From: JBDRLD01 sp043813445
GTDB lineage: Bacteria; Patescibacteriota; Patescibacteriia; JACPHY01
Reading direction: 5' to 3'
DNA length: 5,323 nucleotides
Assembly (NCBI GenBank): GCA_043813445.1
Contig: JBDRLD010000079.1
Location: forward strand, 1-5,323
The notes beneath the pieces are model-generated. The model ran no database searches. It saw only the letters and a list, made by a program, of their open reading frames with translations, and had not been told where the DNA came from. Made by a program: the position numbers and the translations under genes. Below, one piece after another: positions 1 to 3,922 of the stretch (position 1 is its first letter; every line of letters begins with the position of its first letter).

Positions 1-4
1 TGTA

Positions 5-24
5 CCATTCGACGACGCTCAGGG
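5..24. repeat. Short repeat-like motif at the window edge (TTCGAC...GCTCAGGG type)
   Basis: Read on the minus strand this begins CCCTGAGCG and continues into GTCGAATGG. From memory, it resembles a family of short intergenic motifs (CCTGAGC..GTCGAA) scattered through many bacterial genomes. It lies just downstream of the minus-strand gene that ends at 55. The flanking GGTAAGCTTGCC (23-34) is a near-perfect 12-bp palindrome with one wobble pair. Only one copy is visible and it sits near the window edge, so neither the boundaries nor the repeat nature can be shown here. Confidence 0.3.
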
Positions 25-54
25 TAAGCTTGCCACGCACGAACGTTTCGGACG

Positions 55-1038
55 CTACTCCGTCTTCACCCGCAGCTCCACGCCGCCTTCGGGCAGCGGA
101 TCCGGTGCCTGGTCGCGGTGGACGAACAGGATACGCCCGTCCTTGCAGCACAGGAGGAACTGGCGCTGCGGCTGTGCGCGGGTGTAGGCGGTAATCTCAG
201 TATACCGTTGCGTGCTAGTGCCGCTGAGTGCCTCAATCATTGTGCTGATGGGGAGTGCGCCCAACGCGTTATTGAGGTGTTTGGGCGGATTTCCTACGCG
301 CAAACACTTCTGTTCGATGAACACGCTCGCGTCGAATAGGAGATCGGTCGGGTTTCTTTCGGATCCGCCGAACACCACCACCTTGCCCGCGTGGATGATC
401 TTCGTGCCATCCTCGCTCACCGCGACCGCGCGGTTGAAATCCGCCTCGGCTTTCGTGCGTTCCATACACACCGCATCACGCAACGCGGTGCAGAATACAC
501 CACGCACCCTGCGGCACTCGTCGCTGTCACCGCGGATGGCGGCTAGGCGCATTGCGCGAAGGATGTCACTTCGAGATACGGACGTCGATACTTCGACTCC
601 CGCCGTACCGTACACCTTATCGAATGTGCGACACTCGATGCGCAGTGTAGCTTCCGTGACTGGGTTATCTCCGCGATCGAAGACGATCACCCCGAAGTTG
701 CTGAATGGGTAACAGTGCGCCCATGAAGGGTCGAGGAGTCGGAGTAGCTTCTTCAACGGAGCCGGAACAGGTGCATGCAGTTTCCCGATCGCTTCTTCGG
801 GCGACAGATGCTTGATACAGGTCGCCATCGTGTAAAGGAGCTCGGGATCTTTCGGTTGGCGTACTGCCCAGGTGATGAGCGCCTTGAAACGCTCCTCATC
901 GAGCTCGGCATCCAGGGGGCCATCTCCCTGCTCGCAGAGCCGTGCGGCATTCGCAGTGCCAAAGCACCAGATTTCGGCAAACCGTTTGCGGACGAACGCC
1001 TCACGAAGTTTGTCCATGGTTTTTTCGAAAAGGGCCAT
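55..1038 (-). CDS. Hypothetical protein, cysteine-rich, cytoplasmic, 327 residues
   Basis: I do not recognise this protein. The reading frame stays open further upstream (to a Met codon at 1065), but the ATG at 1036-1038 is chosen because a strong Shine-Dalgarno (AAGGAGG within 1041-1053 on the complement) sits just before it; the longer version would place that site inside the gene. The stop is TAG at 55-57. The N-terminal ~100 residues look helical and charged (MALFEKTMDKLREAF start), with a proline-rich break at about 89-95. The remainder mixes strands and helices and ends in a strand-rich tail (residues ~292-327). There is no signal peptide or membrane segment. Eleven cysteines (25, 35, 74, 109, 136, 175, 183, 191, 245, 297, 298) are many for a protein this size, but they form no CxxC pair or classic metal-binding signature. 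It is transcribed away from its right-hand neighbour and probably has its own promoter at 1128-1156. I am confident that it is a gene; its function is unknown. Confidence 0.85.
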   Translation of the reverse strand: MALFEKTMDKLREAFVRKRFAEIWCFGTANAARLCEQGDGPLDAELDEERFKALITWAVRQPKDPELLYTMATCIKHLSPEEAIGKLHAPVPAPLKKLLRLLDPSWAHCYPFSNFGVIVFDRGDNPVTEATLRIECRTFDKVYGTAGVEVSTSVSRSDILRAMRLAAIRGDSDECRRVRGVFCTALRDAVCMERTKAEADFNRAVAVSEDGTKIIHAGKVVVFGGSERNPTDLLFDASVFIEQKCLRVGNPPKHLNNALGALPISTMIEALSGTSTQRYTEITAYTRAQPQRQFLLCCKDGRILFVHRDQAPDPLPEGGVELRVKTE

Positions 1039-1040
1039 TG

Positions 1041-1053
1041 TTCCTCCTCCTTC
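1041..1053 (-). promoter_or_regulatory. Strong Shine-Dalgarno deciding the start at 1038
   Basis: On the complement this reads GAAGGAGGAGGAA and ends two bases before the ATG at 1036-1038. It contains two overlapping GGAGG cores, and the farther AAGGAGG has the better spacing. It settles the start at 1038 over the longer frame starting at 1065. It is the strongest ribosome-binding site in the window. Confidence 0.85.
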
Positions 1054-1127
1054 TACAGAGGGCACAGCAGGGTTCTAAGCCGCCATGCAGTTTCGCATGC
1101 CACCAGGCGACGCCCAGCAACGCTATA

Positions 1128-1156
1128 CTTGTAGCATTGGTACCGCTTTTAGTCAA
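1128..1156 (-). promoter_or_regulatory. Probable sigma-70-type promoter for the 327-residue hypothetical gene
   Basis: On the minus strand, TTGACT (1151-1156) serves as the -35 box and is followed by an exact 17-base spacer. The -10 box is TACAAG (1128-1133), preceded by TGC, an extended -10 signature. The -35 matches the TTGACA consensus at five of six positions and the -10 matches TATAAT at four of six. Transcription would start near 1121, giving a leader of roughly 80 nt before the ATG at 1038. The leader contains a small inverted repeat (CATGC 1084-1088 / GCATG 1095-1099), too short to interpret. Confidence 0.5.
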
Positions 1157-1170
1157 GCAGCGCTAGTAAA

Positions 1171-1209
1171 ATACGGATAATGCGGATTATGTATGCAGAT
1201 GATACGGAT
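1171..1209 (-). repeat. Three ATCCGYAT-type octamers in inverted orientation
   Basis: ATACGGAT (1171-1178), ATGCGGAT (1180-1187) and ATACGGAT (1202-1209) are the reverse complements of the ATCCGTAT/ATCCGCAT octamers that recur on the plus strand at 1302-1404. CAGATGAT at 1196-1203 likewise complements ATCATCTG, which occurs in both 61-bp repeat copies. The two patches could therefore pair as an imperfect long-range hairpin, or both may derive from one mobile or slippage-prone repeat family. Confidence 0.55.
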
Positions 1210-1222
1210 ATGCTGATAAAAC

Positions 1223-1239
1223 GATTCGAATTACGAATC
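1223..1239. repeat. Short perfect inverted repeat GATTCG-AATTA-CGAATC
   Basis: Six-base arms GATTCG (1223-1228) and CGAATC (1234-1239) flank a five-base AATTA centre. It lies between the inverted octamers and the C-rich tandem repeat. The size and spacing would suit either a protein-binding palindrome or the tip of a larger hairpin formed by the flanking octamer patches. No T-tract follows, so it is not a terminator. A perfect repeat this short can arise by chance. Confidence 0.35.
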
Positions 1240-1300
1240 TACTCTACGCTTACGCCACATCCCTTCCCGAGGCAGGCATTCCCCTCCTATCCACATATCC

Positions 1301-1424
1301 CATCCGCATATCCGCATCATCTGTATTCCCATCCTATCCGTATCCCCCCATCCGCATCTCTCATCCGCATATCAGCATCATCTGTATTCCTTTCCGATCC
1401 GTATCCCCCCCATCTGCATATCCT
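1301..1424 (+). repeat. 61-bp C-rich tandem duplication with ATCCGYAT octamers
   Basis: Copy 1 is 1301-1361 and copy 2 starts at 1362. Over the first 49 positions they differ at only four sites (repeat positions 13, 30, 31 and 35); then copy 2 carries one extra C in a run of seven. Both begin CATCCGCATATC and contain GCATCATCTGTATTCC and ATCCGTATCCCCCC. A degenerate partial copy precedes them at about 1278-1300 (ATTCCCCTCCTATCCACATATCC broken by substitutions), so the array has roughly 2.4 units. The octamer ATCCG(C/T)AT occurs at 1302, 1310, 1336, 1350, 1363 and 1397. The strand bias (C-rich plus, G-rich minus) is strong. The array is non-coding; its function is unknown. Confidence 0.75.
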
Positions 1425-1456
1425 CGGCGAGCCGGTTTGAGGTTCGACACCTAAGG

Positions 1457-1498
1457 TTTTGCGTATCGCGTCCAGCGTTTTGCATCTAGCGTCCGGCG
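1457..1498 (+). repeat. 21-bp tandem duplication just upstream of the metallopeptidase start
   Basis: Two adjacent 21-base units, 1457-1477 and 1478-1498, both begin TTTTGC and share the core GCGTCC followed by GCG at the end. They differ at four positions (7, 9, 11 and 18). The array ends six bases before the ATG at 1505, so it occupies the place where a promoter and ribosome-binding site would be expected. It contains neither a Shine-Dalgarno sequence nor a clear -35/-10 pair. Confidence 0.65.
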
Positions 1499-1504
1499 TA
1501 TTCT

Positions 1505-1966
1505 ATGAGTCAGCGCAACTACGAACGATCGAACAAAATTCTTCAGGTTGATTTCCGTGTGTCGCGGGAGGCTCGATCGATTGCCAAGCGACTACTCGAG
1601 GAATCGGCAGAGACAGGTCATCGGCAACTCCTCGCACAGGAGCTCTGCGATGTGTTGTGCGACTGCGCGCAGATTGACATCGTGCGGGGCGTGAAGATTT
1701 CTGACGCGAATCAGTACCACAAGAAACGAGGCGGGCGCACGACATTCAAGCAGTATGGGTACTACAAGCCCGACACCAGGTACCTGTATATCAATAATCG
1801 TACGGCCGTGCGGGGGCAGCTGCTCGCAGCCAAGACGTTTCTCGACACACTGCTCCACGAGTGGATGCATCACTACGACTACGCGAAGCTGCAGCTTGAT
1901 TCCATCCACTCACGCGGCTTCTACGCACGGCTAAAATCGTTGAAGGAGGCGCTACGAATCTCGTAA
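1505..1966 (+). CDS. SprT-like / HExxH zinc metallopeptidase-like protein, 153 residues
   Basis: This is a small protein with the gluzincin-type zinc signature HEWMHHYD at residues 118-125: H118 and H122 would bind zinc and E119 would be the catalytic base. H135, in SIHSRGFYARL, lies 13 residues downstream and is the likely third ligand, an arrangement reminiscent of SprT-like and small phage- or plasmid-encoded putative metallopeptidases. The N-terminal ~60 residues are helical and charged; residues ~70-100 are basic and tyrosine-rich (YHKKRGGRTT, YGYYKPDTRYLYINN), resembling the strand region that precedes the active-site helix in this fold. There is no signal peptide or membrane segment, so it probably acts in the cytoplasm. 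The ATG at 1505 is the first in frame, but no Shine-Dalgarno precedes it; the bases before it belong to a 21-bp tandem repeat. The stop is TAA at 1964-1966. The zinc motif is clear; substrate and biological role are unknown. Confidence 0.85.
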   Translation: MSQRNYERSNKILQVDFRVSREARSIAKRLLEESAETGHRQLLAQELCDVLCDCAQIDIVRGVKISDANQYHKKRGGRTTFKQYGYYKPDTRYLYINNRTAVRGQLLAAKTFLDTLLHEWMHHYDYAKLQLDSIHSRGFYARLKSLKEALRIS

Positions 1967-2018
1967 CGAAACGCCCCTCCGCAAGCTGACGGAGCATCGA
2001 CGCGTAACAGTAATGAAA

Positions 2019-2090
2019 CGTAGGGGAGGGGTTCGATCCCCTCCCGCGTCCTACATGGGGTGCGGGCGGCCATTGAAGGCCGCCCCTACG
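2019..2090. repeat. REPIN-like element: inverted pair of GTAG-headed palindromic units
   Basis: Two 30-nt units face each other across a 12-nt spacer (2049-2060). Unit A is 2019-2048 on the plus strand; unit B is 2090-2061 on the minus strand. Each reads CGTAG, an 8-base stem arm, a 6-base loop (TTCGAT in A, TTCAAT in B), the complementary arm, then GCG or GCA. The stems are GGGAGGGG/CCCCTCCC in A and GGGCGGCC/GGCCGCCC in B. Of eight differences between the units, six form three compensated base pairs (A-T to C-G, and G-C to C-G twice), so pairing has been kept while the sequence changed. A GTAG tetranucleotide beside a hairpin, doubled in inverted orientation, is the known layout of REP/REPIN elements mobilised by RAYT (TnpA_REP) transposases of the Y1 family. 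No transposase is encoded in the window. As RNA the hairpins might also mark the end of the upstream transcript, but no U-tract follows. Confidence 0.7.
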
Positions 2091-2118
2091 AGGCATAATT
2101 CCCCTTTCGGCCTTTGTA

Positions 2119-2147
2119 TTGACAAGTGTATGAGGATGTGTTACGGT
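2119..2147 (+). promoter_or_regulatory. Sigma-70-type promoter for the 245-residue hypothetical gene
   Basis: A perfect -35 box, TTGACA (2119-2124), is followed by a 17-base spacer and a -10 box TACGGT (2142-2147), which keeps the most conserved T, A and final T. The TG at 2139-2140 with one base before the -10 makes an extended -10. Transcription would start near 2154, about 32 bases before the ATG at 2186. This is the best-formed promoter in the window. Confidence 0.7.
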
Positions 2148-2176
2148 TGCGGCACGTTCCTTCCAATTCGGGAAGC

Positions 2177-2182
2177 GAGGTG
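2177..2182 (+). promoter_or_regulatory. Shine-Dalgarno GAGGTG deciding the start at 2186
   Basis: GAGGTG ends three bases before the ATG at 2186, with the AGG core five bases away. It favours this start over an in-frame ATG at 2126, which falls between the -35 and -10 boxes of the promoter and so would not be on the transcript. Confidence 0.6.
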
Positions 2183-2185
2183 TTT

Positions 2186-2923
2186 ATGGACGTACGACGC
2201 GTGGAGCCGAGCATTGTTGCGCTCCGCAGCGCGTACGCTGCCGGGGCACAGGATATTCGATCCGTTCATCAACCACTATTCGATCTGCTGGTCGCGAGCG
2301 GCGCGATTGAGGATGCGATCCCGGTCGCACTTGACGCGGTTGCCACCGCACAGCGCGCCGGCGCACTCCTCCTTGCGATGACGTTCCTCCGCTACGCGCT
2401 TGAGCGGTGTCCGGGTGAGCAACGCCTCCTCGCGGCACGAGATGCGCTGGACCGCGTGTGTGCCGGTGCGGCATGGCACGGTACTCCAAAGACAGCAGCA
2501 GCGCCGACGTGCGACCAAACGCTCATTGCCCGCATCAATGCGCTCCACTACTCGCGGCTACAACACTGCGCGGTACGTGTGCGAGATGATCGCGGCGTGC
2601 GTGCGGTGCTCGTTCATCCCGATGGCGCAGTACCGTCGTCGTGGATCGAGCAGACGAGCATTGATATCGTCTTCGACACGTCGGAAGGCGAGCGCATCGT
2701 TGTTGCAACCGCAGAAGTATGGCGCGCCGAGCAGGACACCCACACGATCGTATTCGATCTTGACGCGGATACGCTCGCGTACGTCCGCACACTCCTTCGA
2801 TCGGATACGACTGCAACCATCACGAATATCGCTGCGCTTGTTATGCGCTCCGATGACGGTGTTGCGCATCGCATCCCGAACATCTACTACAGTCACCTCC
2901 TCGCCACGGCGGCGGATGCGTGA
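2186..2923 (+). CDS. Hypothetical protein, helical N-terminus and strand-rich C-terminus, 245 residues
   Basis: I do not recognise this protein. The start at 2186 (MDVRRVEPS) is set by the Shine-Dalgarno at 2177-2182 and by the promoter, which lies downstream of the alternative ATG at 2126. Residues ~1-95 are alanine- and leucine-rich amphipathic helices resembling two or three TPR-like helix pairs (LFDLLVASGAIEDAIPVALD, then LLLAMTFLRYALERCPGEQR). A low-complexity linker follows at ~96-110. The C-terminal half (~125-235) alternates short strands with acidic turns (VRVRDDRGVRAVLVHPDG, IVFDLDADTLAYV) and suggests a small beta domain of about 110 residues. There are three or four cysteines, no signal peptide, no membrane segment and no recognisable catalytic motif. 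With its own promoter and the terminator at 2935-2960 it appears to be a single-gene transcript. The TGA stop is followed by the terminator, so standard code applies. An adaptor or PilZ-like sensory role could be imagined from this layout, but nothing seen here proves it. Confidence 0.8.
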   Translation: MDVRRVEPSIVALRSAYAAGAQDIRSVHQPLFDLLVASGAIEDAIPVALDAVATAQRAGALLLAMTFLRYALERCPGEQRLLAARDALDRVCAGAAWHGTPKTAAAPTCDQTLIARINALHYSRLQHCAVRVRDDRGVRAVLVHPDGAVPSSWIEQTSIDIVFDTSEGERIVVATAEVWRAEQDTHTIVFDLDADTLAYVRTLLRSDTTATITNIAALVMRSDDGVAHRIPNIYYSHLLATAADA

Positions 2924-2934
2924 CAACACCACAT

Positions 2935-2960
2935 GACGGCTCCATCACGGAGCCGTCTTT
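2935..2960 (+). terminator. Rho-independent terminator after the 245-residue gene
   Basis: A perfect 9-bp GC-rich stem, GACGGCTCC (2935-2943) with GGAGCCGTC (2949-2957), has a five-base loop (ATCAC) and is followed by TTT, then GCGTT. It starts 11 bases after the TGA stop at 2921-2923. The U-tract is short, but the stem is strong and well placed. It separates the orphan gene from the galU transcript. Confidence 0.8.
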
Positions 2961-2993
2961 GCGTTGGTTCGCGCCTTCTGTACACGAATGCGC

Positions 2994-2999
2994 TATACT
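2994..2999 (+). promoter_or_regulatory. Candidate -10 box (TATACT) for galU
   Basis: TATACT matches TATAAT at five of six positions and lies between the upstream terminator and the galU start, where a promoter is required. It predicts transcription from about 3006 and a leader of some 33 nt. No good -35 box is found at 16-18 bases upstream, so the promoter may be weak or activator-dependent. Confidence 0.45.
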
Positions 3000-3010
3000 G
3001 TCCTAGACAG
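2998..3010. promoter_or_regulatory. Palindrome CTGTC-CTA-GACAG at the galU promoter; possible operator
   Basis: Perfect five-base arms around a three-base centre overlap the end of the -10 box and the predicted transcription start. A repressor bound here would block initiation. A palindrome of this size is expected by chance about once per kilobase, so only its position makes it notable. Confidence 0.3.
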
Positions 3011-3038
3011 CGCGCGTGCGTTGTGTGAAGTAGTTTTC

Positions 3039-3917
3039 ATGGCGTCAACAATTCGCAAAGCGATTATTCCGGTTGCGGGCCTCGGTACACGTTTCCTTCC
3101 TGCCACGAAGGCACAGCCGAAGGAGATGCTTCCGATCGTCGATAAGCCGATTATTCAGTATATTGTGGAGGAGGCAGTTGCAGCGGGTATTACGGAGATC
3201 ATTTTTGTTACCGCCATCGGTAAGCGCGCTATCGAGGATCATTTCGATCGAAACTTTGAGCTTGAGTACCGACTGGAGGAAAGTGGAAAGAAGGAGATAC
3301 TTAAGCGCGTTGCGAAGATCGGTCGGCTCGCCTCATTCGCGTTCGTCCGGCAGCATAAGCCGCGCGGCGACGGACATGCGATCCTTGCGGCACTTCCGTT
3401 TGTTGATCAACATGAGCCGGTTGCCATACTTTTTGGTGATGATGTCCTCCAGAGTGCGCAACCCGGCATCGGACAGCTCATCGAGACCTATGAACAGTAC
3501 GGAGGGTCGGTTATTGCGGTGACGAAAGTACCGAAGCGCGAAACCGGCAAGTATGGCATTGTCGCGGGGAAGCGATGCGCCGAGCACATCTATAAAGTAA
3601 CCGAGTTCGTAGAGAAGCCGGAGCCAGAGCACGCGCCTTCGAACCTCGCATGGATCGCACGATCAGTCATCACACCGCAGGTTATGGCGCTGCTTCGAAG
3701 TGTCGCGCCTGGAAAGGATGGTGAGATTCGGCTGGCAGATGCGTTCGTTGCTGCGCTGAAGGTTGGAGAGCCGATTTACGCACGCGAGGTCATTGGCGAT
3801 CGGTACGACTGTGGAAATCCGCTCGGTTTTCTGGAAGCAAATGTGGCCATGGGACTCGCGCATCCTGGCCTCAAAAAAGAGTTCAAGCGTTTTCTGAAGA
3901 AAAAAACGACCTCATAA
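3039..3917 (+). CDS. galU: UTP--glucose-1-phosphate uridylyltransferase (UDP-glucose pyrophosphorylase)
   Basis: The enzyme joins glucose-1-phosphate and UTP to give UDP-glucose and pyrophosphate in the cytoplasm, feeding surface polysaccharide, glycolipid and galactose metabolism. The 292-residue length fits the bacterial GalU family. The nucleotide-binding signature is at residues 10-31 (IPVAGLGTRFLP, then KAQPKEMLP), followed by VDKPIIQYIVEEA (34-46). FVRQHKPRGDGHA (102-114) corresponds to the family's VRQ..P.G.GHA substrate loop; GDD at 133-135 contains the likely metal-binding aspartate; VEKP is at 191-194; GKDGEIRLADA at 225-235 matches the GK.GEI.LTDA motif; and YDCGNPLGFLEAN (256-268) ends the catalytic core. 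The ATG at 3039 places the signature seven residues in, as usual. An upstream in-frame ATG at 2964 lies before the -10 box and is rejected. The Shine-Dalgarno is weak (GAAG at 3027-3030). The lysine-rich tail is followed by TAA at 3915-3917 and, five bases later, by the solute-binding protein gene, suggesting an operon. Confidence 0.95.
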   Translation: MASTIRKAIIPVAGLGTRFLPATKAQPKEMLPIVDKPIIQYIVEEAVAAGITEIIFVTAIGKRAIEDHFDRNFELEYRLEESGKKEILKRVAKIGRLASFAFVRQHKPRGDGHAILAALPFVDQHEPVAILFGDDVLQSAQPGIGQLIETYEQYGGSVIAVTKVPKRETGKYGIVAGKRCAEHIYKVTEFVEKPEPEHAPSNLAWIARSVITPQVMALLRSVAPGKDGEIRLADAFVAALKVGEPIYAREVIGDRYDCGNPLGFLEANVAMGLAHPGLKKEFKRFLKKKTTS

Positions 3918-3922
3918 GTAGT

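Larger units (their letters stand above)
1039..1504. other. 466-bp non-coding, repeat-rich intergenic region
   Basis: This gap separates the divergently transcribed hypothetical gene and metallopeptidase gene. It holds the minus-strand leader and promoter (to about 1156), a cluster of ATCCGYAT-type octamers in both orientations (1171-1404), a 61-bp tandem duplication (1301-1424) and a 21-bp tandem duplication (1457-1498). From 1281 to 1424 the plus strand is very poor in G (11 of 144 bases) and rich in C, unlike the flanking genes. An 86-codon plus-strand frame at 1180-1440 is an artefact of the repeats. I found no convincing plus-strand promoter for the gene starting at 1505. Confidence 0.8.

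Noticed and set aside
1124..1129. TATACT as a plus-strand -10 box (same CGCTATACT as in front of galU)
   Set aside because: No -35 box at suitable spacing, and the next plus-strand gene starts over 370 bp away beyond the repeats. It overlaps the minus-strand promoter and is probably coincidental.
1301..1424. CRISPR array
   Set aside because: The 61-bp units are directly adjacent with no unique spacers between conserved repeats, and only about 2.4 copies exist.
1180..1440. Plus-strand 86-codon frame
   Set aside because: It is made of repeated Tyr-Pro-His/Ile-Pro segments produced by the 61-bp tandem repeat, has no ribosome-binding site and no protein-like composition.
1499..1504. TATTCT as a -10 box for the metallopeptidase gene
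   Set aside because: It touches the start codon, so transcription would begin inside the gene; no matching -35 box was found.
1977..1994. CTCCG/CGGAG hairpin after the metallopeptidase as a terminator
   Set aside because: The stem is only five base pairs with an eight-base loop and no T-tract.
2023..2054. tRNA 3' half: GGTTCGATCC looks like a T-arm, and GACGCG (1999-2004) could pair with CGCGTC (2045-2050)
   Set aside because: There is no room or sequence for D- and anticodon arms between the supposed acceptor strands, and no discriminator/CCA context. The hairpin is better explained as one unit of the REPIN-like pair, whose other unit has the same layout.
2126..2185. N-terminal extension of the 245-residue protein to the ATG at 2126
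   Set aside because: That ATG lies between the -35 and -10 boxes of the promoter and lacks a Shine-Dalgarno; GAGGTG supports 2186.
2964..3038. N-terminal extension of GalU to the ATG at 2964
   Set aside because: It begins in the tail of the upstream terminator and before the -10 box, and would add 25 residues not found in the family.
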